Source of the DNA: Roseomonas sp. E05
GTDB taxonomy: Bacteria > Pseudomonadota > Alphaproteobacteria > Acetobacterales > Acetobacteraceae
DNA: 64,000 bases
Direction of reading: 5' to 3'
Assembly (NCBI RefSeq): GCF_030063475.1
Contig: NZ_JASIRT010000008.1
Coordinates: 1-64,000, forward strand
How positions within the stretch are numbered: the stretch's first letter is position 1; each line of letters begins with the position of its first letter. Positions 44,278 through 52,330 of this stretch are shown piece after piece. A model generated the notes under the pieces. It made no database searches, was not told the DNA's origin, and was given only the letters and a program-made list of their open reading frames with translations. The position numbers were made by a program, and so were the translations under genes.

Positions 44278-44385
44278 CTAGAGTATTTTCCGCTCGCCCT
44301 GGCTTGCGGAAAACGCTCTGGCCGTTTGTTGTGGCGAGCATCTTCACCTGTTCCGATGATGCCATCGGAACGGGATCTGCTCTAG
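44278..44385. repeat. 108-bp palindromic element (REP-like), two hairpins with CTAGAG...CTCTAG ends
   Basis: The element begins CTAGAG (44278-44283) and ends CTCTAG (44380-44385). Hairpin 1 pairs 44280-44293 with 44306-44319 (AGAG..TTTTCCGC, 12 of 14 pairs, 12-base loop). Hairpin 2 pairs GTTCCGATG (44350-44358) with CATCGGAAC (44363-44371) around ATGC. This design resembles dispersed palindromic elements of alphaproteobacteria. Its right edge supplies the stop codon (44382-44384) of the amidohydrolase gene. No second copy was seen in this window. Confidence 0.65.
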
Positions 44386-45260
44386 CAGCACGGGTCGAAG
44401 CCATAGAGGGCAGCCGGATTGTCCACGAGCACGCGGCGGCGATCGCGAGGTTCGGGAACCCAGTCCGCCAGCAGGTCGAGCAGGGTGGCGTCGTCGGGTT
44501 TGCGATCCGGCGACTGGGTCGGGTGAGGCCAGTCACTTCCCCAGAGCATCCGCTCCGGCGCGGCGCGAGCCAGAGCCGCGGCCACGGTGCCCGAGTCGCT
44601 GTAGGCCGGCGCGCCAGCCAGGCTGCGGATATAGGCGCCCGACAGCTTCACCCAGGTATGCCCCGCATCGAGGAGCCTGCGAATGGCCGGGAAGCCTGGG
44701 CCGCATGTGCCGGCGGGCTGCGGCAGCTGGCCCATGTGGTCCAGCACCAGGGGACAGGGCAGGATGCGCAGCACCGGTTCGGCCGCCAACAGCATCGCCT
44801 CGGAGGCGTTCACCTGGCAGTGCCATCCGAGCGATGCCACGCGCCGGGCCAGCGGCGACAGGTGCTCCATCCTGAGCATGCCCGGCATGGTCAGGTTGAA
44901 GCGGATGCCGCGCACACCGGCATCGTCCATGGCCTGCAGCGCCGAATCCGAAATGTCTGGTTCTACCACTGCCACCATGCGGAAGCGGTTGCGTCCCAGC
45001 GCCTCCAGGGCCTGCAGATGCAGGCTGTTGTCCGTGCCATAGGCGGAGGGTTGCACCAGGACGCCGCGCGAGAGGCCCAGGCGGCCTTGCAGCAGCCGGT
45101 AGTGCTCCACCGAGGCGTCCGGATGATGCGGGGTGCCGGCGGCCGAGGGCCACCGGCGATCATAGACATGGAAGTGGCAATCCGTTGCCCCGGCGGGCAC
45201 CTCCAGGCGGGGGGCGGCCGTGCCGGCGGACCACGGCACGGGGGAGGGGGTACCGCGCAC
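44382..45260 (-). CDS. Amidohydrolase-family lactonase (PDC-hydrolase-like TIM barrel)
   Basis: The 292-residue enzyme has TDCHFHVYD at the start of the barrel, LDHMGQ in the middle and WGSDWPHP near the end. This is the pattern of the 2-pyrone-4,6-dicarboxylate hydrolase/LigI-like amidohydrolases, which open lactone rings. A GTG at 45260, just after the stop of the upstream Bug gene, is the likely start. The last codons and stop lie in a palindromic repeat element, so the original C-terminus may have been altered. It is the last gene of the 50164-44382 minus-strand run. Confidence 0.82.
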   Translation of the reverse strand: MRGTPSPVPWSAGTAAPRLEVPAGATDCHFHVYDRRWPSAAGTPHHPDASVEHYRLLQGRLGLSRGVLVQPSAYGTDNSLHLQALEALGRNRFRMVAVVEPDISDSALQAMDDAGVRGIRFNLTMPGMLRMEHLSPLARRVASLGWHCQVNASEAMLLAAEPVLRILPCPLVLDHMGQLPQPAGTCGPGFPAIRRLLDAGHTWVKLSGAYIRSLAGAPAYSDSGTVAAALARAAPERMLWGSDWPHPTQSPDRKPDDATLLDLLADWVPEPRDRRRVLVDNPAALYGFDPCC

Positions 45261-45264
45261 GCGC

Positions 45265-46243
45265 TCAGTCCAGCGTTGCGCCGGAGCCGCGCACCAGTTC
45301 CTGCCACATGGGCCGCTCGCGCGCCGCACGCGCCGCGGCCTCCTGCGGGGTGGTGCCCAGCGCACGGGTGCCGGTCTGCGCGAAGCGCTTCTGCAGGGCC
45401 GGGTCCGCCGCGGCCGCGCGCATCGCCTGCGACAGGCCTTCGACCACAGGCGCGGGCGTACCGGCCGGCACGGTGATGGCGCCCCAGGAGGTGACGACGA
45501 AATCCGGCACGCCCGCCTCGGCCATGGTCGGCACCTCCGGCAGGTCGGGCCACCGCTCGGCCGAGGTCACGGCGAGCGCCCGCAGCTTGCCGCCGCGCAG
45601 GTTGGCCAGCGCGGTGGGCAGGTTGTCCACCACGAACTGGATGTCGCCGCGCAGCATGCCGGTCAGCGCCTCCGAGCCGCCGCGGAAGGGCACGTGCAGG
45701 CCCTGGATGCCGGTCCGCCGGCACAGCATTTCGCCGGAGAGATGCACCGTGGTGCCGATGCCGGAGCTGCCGAAAGTGACACCCTGCGGCTGCTTCTTGG
45801 CCCAGGCGATGAATTTCCTCCAGCGTCTGGGCCGGGACGTGATCGGCAGGGACCACCACCACCAGCGGCGCCTCCCAGCCCAGTGAGACCGGCACCAGGT
45901 CCTTCTCCGGGTCATAGGGCAGGTCGCGGTAGAGGAACCGGTTGATCGCCAGGCTGTTCACCGCCGAGGCGCCGAGCGTGGTGCCATCGGGATCGGCATG
46001 GGCGACGGCCGCCGTGCCGATGGTGCCGCCGCCGCCGGGGCGGTTCTCCACCACCACGGGCTGCCCGAGCCGGGCGCCCAGCCCGTCGGCGATCAGCCGC
46101 GCCGCGATGTCCACCGCGCCGCCCGGCGGGTAGGGCACGACGAGTTTCAGCGGCCGGTCCGGCCAGGATGCTGCGGAGGCCAGTCCGGGAGCGGCGAGCA
46201 GCGCGGCGGTGCCGGCGTGGAGAAGGGTACGGCGCGCGATCAT
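45265..46243 (-). pseudogene. Bug/TctC-type binding protein, frameshifted
   Basis: The N-terminal part (MIARRTLLHAGTAALLAAPG signal, VVPYPPGGAVDIAARLI, VENRPGGGGTIG) is in one frame up to about residue 140, QTLEE. The rest (FIAWAKKQPQGVTFGSSGIG to SGATLD) is in another. One extra T in the TTT at 45814-45816 (an A on the coding strand) explains the break; removing it gives a normal full-length Bug protein of about 325 residues. It may be a recent mutation or a sequencing error. The start overlaps the upstream amidohydrolase stop by ATGA. Confidence 0.8.
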
Positions 46244-47322
46244 GCGGAGAGCTCCTGCGATGCTGCCCGGGGCAGGCCGAGATGCTGCGGCAGGCGGTAG
46301 GTGCGGATGGCGGTGCCGGCGAAGAGGGCGGCCTTCTCGTCGGCCGAGGCGGCGGCGGCAATGCGCTTGAAGGCGTTCCAGCAGACGCCGTAGCTGAACA
46401 TGCCCTTGTCCACGGAGAAGTTGCTCTCGAACATGCAGCGCTGCGCGCCGAAGATCTCGATGCAGCGCTCGACATAGGGTGCCCAGGCGGTCGCGAGCTC
46501 CGCCGAGCCCGGCGGCGTGCCGGCCTCGTGGAACCGGAAGCCGCTCAACGCCATGCCGAGGCCGCCGAGCTTGACGCGAAGGTTCGGCAAGGCCGCCAGC
46601 CGCCGCATTGATGCCAGCCAGGTGCCGAAGACCTCTTCTCGCTGCCCGGCGAAGGGGCCGATGCCGATCGGACCGCCGAGATGGTCGAGGATGATGGTGA
46701 GGTCCGGCAGGGCGCGCGCCAGCGCCTCCACTTCCGGGAGCTGCGTATGATAGGCCCAGATGTCGAGCGTCAGTCCGCAGCGCGCCAGCATGGCCGCGCC
46801 ACGCAGGAAGGCCGGATCGTTCAGCAGGCCCTCGCGCGGCTTGATAGGGTTTGTTTGGACGCGGGGATCGGGGTGGAAGGCGGTGTTGTTGCGGATGCCG
46901 CGGAAGCGCTCCGGCGCGGCGCGCAGATGCGCCTCCAGCACCGGCGCCACCTGCTCCCCCAGCGTCAGGTCGGCGAAGCCGACGATTCCCTGGCAGGCCC
47001 GCAAAGGCCCGTAGAGCCCGCTGGCGCTCTGCGCCGCGACGCCGTTGACGAACTCCGTCTCGCCGACCGGGCGCATTTCCTCCGCTCCCTCCGCGCGGAA
47101 CATCGACCGGCAGGTGATGAAGACTGTGGCGCGGATGTCGTGACCGCTGCGGGTGTCGCGCAGCAGGTCGTCGAAGAGGTAGCGGTCGCCGGTGCGGTCC
47201 CAGAGATGGTGATGCGGGTCCACCACGGGCAGCTCGGGCTCCAGCGGCGGCTCGGTCACGAGCGCCAGCCAGTCCTCGCGCACCGGGATGTGCGGGCTGT
47301 GGGGAGCGGATGGCATGGCCAT
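46240..47322 (-). CDS. Amidohydrolase-family protein (TIM-barrel hydrolase)
   Basis: The 360-residue protein has VDPHHHLWDR, LTIILDHLGGPIGIGPF and RCMFESNFSVDKG, typical of the lactonase/decarboxylase amidohydrolase group (L-fuconolactonase-like). It probably opens a lactone or removes a carboxyl group. ATG 47322 overlaps the upstream Bug stop (TGATG), coupling the two. It is distinct from the neighbouring amidohydrolase at 44382, so the pathway seems to use two ring-opening or decarboxylating steps. Confidence 0.85.
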   Translation of the reverse strand: MAMPSAPHSPHIPVREDWLALVTEPPLEPELPVVDPHHHLWDRTGDRYLFDDLLRDTRSGHDIRATVFITCRSMFRAEGAEEMRPVGETEFVNGVAAQSASGLYGPLRACQGIVGFADLTLGEQVAPVLEAHLRAAPERFRGIRNNTAFHPDPRVQTNPIKPREGLLNDPAFLRGAAMLARCGLTLDIWAYHTQLPEVEALARALPDLTIILDHLGGPIGIGPFAGQREEVFGTWLASMRRLAALPNLRVKLGGLGMALSGFRFHEAGTPPGSAELATAWAPYVERCIEIFGAQRCMFESNFSVDKGMFSYGVCWNAFKRIAAAASADEKAALFAGTAIRTYRLPQHLGLPRAASQELSA

Positions 47323-48308
47323 CACTCCAGCCGGATGCCGGCCTGCTTCACGAAGCCCTGCCAGCGTTCGCTCTGCGCCTCGAAGAATTCGGCGAACTGC
47401 TCGGGCGTGTTGGGCTCCGTCAGCAGGTCCTGGGCGCGCAGCTTGGCGGCGATCTCCGGCTGGGCCTGGGCCGCGTTCAGCAGGGTATTGAGCCGCGTCA
47501 CGATCGCAGCAGGGGTGCCCTTCGGCAGGAAGACTCCGTTCCACTCATAGGTCTCGAAGCCCGGCAGCGTGTCCGAGAGGGGCGGCAGGTCCGGCAGCGA
47601 GGCCAGCCGGCCGCGGCCGGTCTGCGCCAGCGCGCGCAGGGTGCCCTCCTTCAGGAAGGCCGTGGGCCCGTTGGCATTGCCGAAATAGAGATCCACCTGG
47701 CCGGACATCAGGTCGGCATAGATGGGGGCGCCGCCCCGGTAGGGCACGTGGTTGACCGGCGCGCCGGACTGCCGCGAGAAGAGTTCCAGCGCCAGGTGCT
47801 GGATCGAGCCGATGCCGGCGGAGGCGCCGTTCAGCCCGCCCGGTGTGGCCTTGCTCAGCGCGATCAGTTCGGCCGACGTGCTGGCCTTCACCTTCGGGTT
47901 CACCAGCAGGAGTTGCGGCACGGTGATGGAGCGGAACACCGGCACGAAGTCGCGCTGCGCGCTGTAGCTCAGGTTGGTGAACAGGGCGGCCTCCACGGAG
48001 AGGCCGGTCGAGCCGTAGAGAACCGCATAGCCGTCAGGCGCCGCCTGGGCGGCCACGGCGGCGCCGATGGTGCCGGTGGCCCCGGCGCGGTTCTCGATCA
48101 CGAAGGGCTGCCCCGTGGCCTCGGCCACCGAGGTGAACAGCAGGCGGGCCACCACGTCGGCAGTCCCGCCCGGCGGCCAGGGCACGATGACGCGCACCGG
48201 CCGCTTCGGCCAGGCGCTCTCCTGCGCCCGGCTCATATGGCCGGAGAGCAGCAGCATCGGGGTTGCCAGCAGGGCGGCGCGACGCCTCAGCCTCGGTGTA
48301 CCGGTCAT
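47322..48308 (-). CDS. Bug/TctC-type periplasmic binding protein
   Basis: The 328-residue exported protein (signal MTGTPRLRRRAALLATPMLL..SRAQ) has the Bug signatures VIVPWPPGGTADVVARLL, VIENRAGATGTIGAAV and HVPYRGGAPIYADLMSGQVDL. No membrane subunits are near. ATG 48308 was chosen because the arginine-rich signal starts there. It is translationally coupled to the amidohydrolase downstream, suggesting that its ligand is the substrate of that enzyme or a precursor. Confidence 0.9.
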   Translation of the reverse strand: MTGTPRLRRRAALLATPMLLLSGHMSRAQESAWPKRPVRVIVPWPPGGTADVVARLLFTSVAEATGQPFVIENRAGATGTIGAAVAAQAAPDGYAVLYGSTGLSVEAALFTNLSYSAQRDFVPVFRSITVPQLLLVNPKVKASTSAELIALSKATPGGLNGASAGIGSIQHLALELFSRQSGAPVNHVPYRGGAPIYADLMSGQVDLYFGNANGPTAFLKEGTLRALAQTGRGRLASLPDLPPLSDTLPGFETYEWNGVFLPKGTPAAIVTRLNTLLNAAQAQPEIAAKLRAQDLLTEPNTPEQFAEFFEAQSERWQGFVKQAGIRLE

Positions 48309-48446
48309 TCTTGTGCTTCCATCCGTTTCGTCTTGGCGCTGGCCAGCGGTTGCGCCACGGCCAGGCATGCGTCTGCGCTGCGCACGGGAGGCGTCCTCCC
48401 GTGCGATCGTCCTTGCCGGGTTCCCGAGGGGCTTGGCCCCCGGCGG

Positions 48447-49490
48447 TCAGGCCGGGTCGAGCGCGGCGGCGAGCCCGCCTTCGACCACCACCGCGCCCTC
48501 CACGGAGGGGCGGCGTCCGGCGAGCACGGCGATGATGCTCTCCGCCGCGCTGGTGGCCATGGCGACGGCGCCGCGCGGCGTGTTGGCCGCCAGATGCGGG
48601 GTCGGCACCAGGCGCGGATGCCGGCGCAGCGGACTGTCCGCAGGCAGCGGCTCGGTGCCGAAGACGTCCACGCCCGCCCAGGCGAGTTGGCCGGAATCGA
48701 GCGCCGCCAGCAGCGCCGCCTCGTCCACGATGCCGCCGCGGGCGGTGTGCACCAGGATCGCGCCCTTCGGCAGCCGCGCCAGCTCGGCGGCGCCGATCAT
48801 GCCGCGCGTCTCCGGCTCCAGCGGGCAGTGCAGCGAGAGCACTTCTGCCCGTTCCAGCAGGGCGTCGAGCGTCGGCATGCGCTCGGCAGGGCCGGGCAGC
48901 GGTCCCTCGGGCAGATAGGGGTCATAGGCCAGCACCCGCATGCCGAAGCCGGCCGCGAAGCGCGCCACCTTGGAGCCGATCGCGCCATGCCCGACGATGC
49001 CGAGCGTCATGTCCTCGATGTCGCGCGTCATGCGGGAGGTCTTCTCCCAGAGGCCATCGCGCATCTTCCCGCTGACGTCGGGGAGGTCCTTCAGCAGGGC
49101 CAGCATCAGCGCCATCGCGTGCTCGGCCACCGAGCGGGAATTCGCCCCGGCGGCGCGCGTCACGGTCAGGTCGCGCGCCCGCGCGGCGGGGACGTCGATG
49201 CCGTCGATCCCGGCGCCGTGGCGGGCCACCACGCGCAGGTCAGGCGCGGCGGCGTCCATCACCGTGCCGTCGATGCGGCCCTGGCGGTGCAGCAGCGCCA
49301 CGGGCCGGTGCGCGGCGATGGCCGCCAACAGCTCTGCCTCGCCGGGATAGCCGGTGGTGCAGACCGGGTTCAGCCCGGCCTGCTCCAGCATCGCCAGGGC
49401 TTCGGGCGCCAGCCGGGCGGCGGAGATGAGGACGACGGGGCGGCGGTCGGCGGCGGATGTCATGGCGGATCTGCCCTGGCCGTCGCTCAT
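48447..49490 (-). CDS. D-isomer-specific 2-hydroxyacid dehydrogenase
   Basis: The 347-residue enzyme has GHGAIGSKVARF (NAD-binding), HTARGGIVDEAAL (catalytic Arg), FGTEPLP (Glu) and PTPHLAANT (His). It is a second, distinct member besides 43154. The ATG at 49490 overlaps the RraA-type gene stop by ATGA, which supports this start over the internal ATG at 49463. It probably oxidises or reduces the 2-oxo/2-hydroxy acid made by the neighbouring aldolase. Confidence 0.88.
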   Translation of the reverse strand: MSDGQGRSAMTSAADRRPVVLISAARLAPEALAMLEQAGLNPVCTTGYPGEAELLAAIAAHRPVALLHRQGRIDGTVMDAAAPDLRVVARHGAGIDGIDVPAARARDLTVTRAAGANSRSVAEHAMALMLALLKDLPDVSGKMRDGLWEKTSRMTRDIEDMTLGIVGHGAIGSKVARFAAGFGMRVLAYDPYLPEGPLPGPAERMPTLDALLERAEVLSLHCPLEPETRGMIGAAELARLPKGAILVHTARGGIVDEAALLAALDSGQLAWAGVDVFGTEPLPADSPLRRHPRLVPTPHLAANTPRGAVAMATSAAESIIAVLAGRRPSVEGAVVVEGGLAAALDPA

Positions 49491-50164
49491 TCCAGCCCCT
49501 CGCAGCCGAGCCGGCGCAGCGTCGCGTCCACCCAGGAGGCGTCATGCGTGCCGGCCTCGATATTGGCCATCTGCTTCTGCTCGGCCGCCTGCTTGGCGGC
49601 GGCGGCGGCGTGGATTGCCTCGACGCTGCCGAAGGGCACGCAGAGCAGCCCGTCATCGTCGCCGAGCACGAGGTCGCCGGGCTCGATCACCATGCCGTCG
49701 AGGGCGATCGGCACGTTGATCTCGCCGGGGCCGTCCTTGTAGGGGCCGCGATGGGTGACGCCGGCGGCGAAGACCGGGAAGGATTGCGCGGCGATGGCGG
49801 CGCTGTCGCGGATCGCCCCGTTGATGACGATGCCGCCGAGGCCGCGGCGCACCATCTGCGCCAGCATCAGTTCGCCGATCAGCGCGTTGGTGAGGTCGCC
49901 GCCGCCATCGACGACGATGACGTCGCCCGGCGCGGCCAGGGCCAGCGCCTTGTGGATCATGAGATTGTCGCCGGGGCGCGTCTTCACCGTGAAGGCGGGG
50001 CCGCGCATCGGCGCGCCGTCATGCATCGGCCGCAGGCGCGGCCCGCCGGCGGTCATGCGGGACATGACGTCGCTGACATTGGCCACCGGCAGGTCGCGGA
50101 AGCGCTCCACCCAGTCGGCGGACACCGCACGGGCGCGCGGCAAAATCCTGAAGCCCAAGGCCAT
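49487..50164 (-). CDS. RraA-family aldolase/decarboxylase (HMG/CHA aldolase-like)
   Basis: The 225-residue protein has the RraA-fold signatures VANVSDVMSR, the metal/substrate loop GGGDLTNALIGELM and GIVINGAIRDSAAI. Relatives include 4-hydroxy-4-methyl-2-oxoglutarate/4-carboxy-4-hydroxy-2-oxoadipate aldolase, which ends the protocatechuate 4,5-cleavage route and yields pyruvate and oxaloacetate. Its partners here (PDC-hydrolase-like amidohydrolase, hydroxyacid dehydrogenases) fit such a dicarboxylate pathway. It is the first gene of the minus-strand arm, divergent from the Bug gene at 50293. Confidence 0.85.
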   Translation of the reverse strand: MALGFRILPRARAVSADWVERFRDLPVANVSDVMSRMTAGGPRLRPMHDGAPMRGPAFTVKTRPGDNLMIHKALALAAPGDVIVVDGGGDLTNALIGELMLAQMVRRGLGGIVINGAIRDSAAIAAQSFPVFAAGVTHRGPYKDGPGEINVPIALDGMVIEPGDLVLGDDDGLLCVPFGSVEAIHAAAAAKQAAEQKQMANIEAGTHDASWVDATLRRLGCEGLE

Positions 50165-50241
50165 CGTCTTCCTCCAGCGATCCGCCGCCCTGCGGCGGCC
50201 TGGAAGGCAGACTTGCGGAGTGCGGGAAAAAATGCAACGTC

Positions 50242-50251
50242 ATTTCGAAAT
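50242..50251. promoter_or_regulatory. Palindrome ATTTCGAAAT in a divergent promoter region
   Basis: A perfect 10-bp palindrome, extended by C-A and T-G on the sides (CATTTCGAAATTG), lies in the 128-bp region between the RraA and Bug genes. It is a candidate site for the IclR protein encoded at 54109-54852. A CCGCCG/CGGCGG hairpin (50182-50198) also lies here. Confidence 0.35.
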
Positions 50252-50292
50252 TGCCGCCTGACCGGCCAGACGCTCTGGGAGGAGCCCGCTTG

Positions 50293-51297
50293 ATGCCGCT
50301 TTCGACCCTCGCCAACCCGCTCCTGCCGCGCCGCCGCGTGCTGCTCGCCGGCGCCGCCCTGGCCGCGGGCGCGCTGTCCCGCCCGGCCCTGGCGGCCGCG
50401 TCCTACCCGTCCCGCCCGGTCCGTATCGTGGTGCCCTGGGCGCCCGGCGGCGCGGTGGACGTGGTGGCCCGGCGCATGGCGCAGAAGCTTTCCGGCCGGC
50501 TGGGACAGACCTTCGTCGTCGAGAACAAGCCGGGTGCCACCGGCACCATCGGCGCGGCGGATGTGGCGCGCGCCGAGCCGGACGGGCAGACCCTGCTGGC
50601 GATCGACAACACCTACGCAACCCTGCCCTACCTCTTCAACAACCTGCCCTTCGACCACGCCGAGGGTTTCGCGCCTATCAGCGTCAGCGCCTTCTCGCCG
50701 GTGCTGCTGCTGGTCAACGCCAAGTCGCCCTACAAGGACCTCGCCTCGCTGATCGCGGCGGCGAAGCGCGCGCCGGACAAGGTGACCTTCGGCTCCGGCG
50801 GCGTCGGCAGCTCGCTGCACCTCTCCGCCGAGGCCTTCCAGCAGGCCGCCGGGGTGAAGCTGTTCCACGTCCCCTACAAGGGCGGCGGCGAGGCGGTGAC
50901 GGCGACCATCTCCGGCGAGGTGGACATGGCCATGCCCTCGCTCGGCTCGGGCCTCGGCGGCATCAAGGGCGGCCTGCTGCGGCCGCTGGCGATCAGCGGC
51001 AGCCACCGTGTGACGGCGCTGCCGGATACGCCCACCTTCGACGAGGCCGGCCTGAAGGGCTTCAGCATCATCAACTGGTCCGGCCTCGCGGCGCCGCGCG
51101 GCACGCCGGCGCCGGTCATCGACCAGCTCCACCAGGCGATGGCGGCCGCGCTGCGCGACCAGGACATGCGCGACTTCCTCGCCACGCTGGCGGCCGAGCC
51201 CGGCGGCATGCCGCCCGCCGATTTCGCCAAGCTGATCCAGAAGGAAAAGGCGCTCTGGGCCGACGTCGCCAGGCGCGCCGGCATCGAGCGGCAGTGA
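50293..51297 (+). CDS. Bug/TctC-type periplasmic binding protein
   Basis: The 334-residue exported protein (arginine-rich signal PRRRVLLAGAALAAGALS, cleavage near ALA) has IVVPWAPGGAVDVVARRMA, VENKPGATGTIGAADVA and VPYKGGGEAVTATISGEVDM. GGGAGGAG about ten bases before ATG 50293 decides the start. It is 10 bp upstream of the SMP-30 gene and divergent from the RraA arm, and no TctAB genes adjoin it. Confidence 0.9.
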   Translation: MPLSTLANPLLPRRRVLLAGAALAAGALSRPALAAASYPSRPVRIVVPWAPGGAVDVVARRMAQKLSGRLGQTFVVENKPGATGTIGAADVARAEPDGQTLLAIDNTYATLPYLFNNLPFDHAEGFAPISVSAFSPVLLLVNAKSPYKDLASLIAAAKRAPDKVTFGSGGVGSSLHLSAEAFQQAAGVKLFHVPYKGGGEAVTATISGEVDMAMPSLGSGLGGIKGGLLRPLAISGSHRVTALPDTPTFDEAGLKGFSIINWSGLAAPRGTPAPVIDQLHQAMAAALRDQDMRDFLATLAAEPGGMPPADFAKLIQKEKALWADVARRAGIERQ

Positions 51298-51307
51298 GGA
51301 CCCGGCC

Positions 51308-52222
51308 ATGAGCTTCTTCGCCCCGCCGCCGCGCGTCGAGACCACGCTCTTCTCCCGCCTGCCGGACCGCTTCCGCGAGTTGCGCCGCACCGCCTGGAGC
51401 GACGCCAACCGCGCCGGAAAGCCGGTGGACAGCTTCCTGGAAGGCCCGGTCTTCGACCGGAACGGCCAGCTCTACGTCACCGACATCCCCTTCGGCCGCA
51501 TCTTCCGCGCCTCGCCGCAGGGCGAGTGGCAGCAGGTGGCCGAGTATGACGGCTGGCCGAACGGCATGAAGATCGCGCCCGATGGCCGCTTCGTCATCAC
51601 CGACTACAAGCGTGGCCTGATGCTGCTTGACCCGGCCTCGGGCGCCGTCACGCCGCTGCTGGAGACGGCGCGCTCGGAAAGCTTCAAGGGCGTCAACGAT
51701 CTCTGCTTCTCCGCCGCCGGCGACATCTACTTCACCGACCAGGGGCAGACCGGGCTACAGGACCCCACGGGCCGCGTCTGGCGCCTGGAGCCGGATGGCC
51801 GGCTGACCTGCCTGATCGACACCATCCCGAGCCCCAACGGCATCGTGCTGGCGGCGGACGGGAGCCACCTGCTGGTCGCGGTGACGCGCGCCAACCAGAT
51901 CTGGCGCCTGCCGCTGCAGGCCGATGGCAGCGTGACCAAGGCCAGCATCTTCTGCCACATGCATGGCGGCCCGAGCGGGCCGGACGGGCTGGCGCTCGAT
52001 CAGGAGGGTTGCCTGCTGGTCGCGCATGCCGGCTTCGGCACGGTCTGGCGGCTTTCGCCGCGCGCCGAGCCGCTGCTGCGCATCGCCTCCTGCGCCGGCT
52101 GGTCCACCACCAACCTCGCCTTCGGCGGCCCGGGCCGGCGCAGCCTGTTCATCACCGAGTCCGAGACCGGCAGCATCCTGCGCGCCGAGCTGCCCGCGCC
52201 GGGCCAGGTGCTGCCGGCCTGA
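51308..52222 (+). CDS. SMP-30/gluconolactonase-family hydrolase
   Basis: The 304-residue six-bladed propeller has FLEGPVFDRNGQLYVTD, the metal-site Glu of LEGP, GVNDLCFSAAGDIYFTD, IPSPNGIVLAADGSHLLVA and GGPSGPDGLALDQEGCLLVA. This family hydrolyses lactones and some phosphoesters with a divalent metal. It is probably the lactonase of the same pathway as the two amidohydrolases on the opposite strand. No signal peptide is evident. Confidence 0.88.
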   Translation: MSFFAPPPRVETTLFSRLPDRFRELRRTAWSDANRAGKPVDSFLEGPVFDRNGQLYVTDIPFGRIFRASPQGEWQQVAEYDGWPNGMKIAPDGRFVITDYKRGLMLLDPASGAVTPLLETARSESFKGVNDLCFSAAGDIYFTDQGQTGLQDPTGRVWRLEPDGRLTCLIDTIPSPNGIVLAADGSHLLVAVTRANQIWRLPLQADGSVTKASIFCHMHGGPSGPDGLALDQEGCLLVAHAGFGTVWRLSPRAEPLLRIASCAGWSTTNLAFGGPGRRSLFITESETGSILRAELPAPGQVLPA

Positions 52223-52330
52223 TATCCCCGCCGCCAGGAAGGCGGCTGCCGGATCGAACGCGACGCGCGCCGGCCGGCGCGCGCCAGCAACCAAGCGCCC
52301 CGCAGAGGGCACGAGAGGAAGGTCCACACC

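Noticed and set aside
47310-49742. An 810-codon plus-strand frame opposite a Bug gene and a hydroxyacid dehydrogenase
   Set aside because: The minus strand carries both genes with complete catalytic motifs; the plus frame has low-complexity Arg/Gly/His composition.
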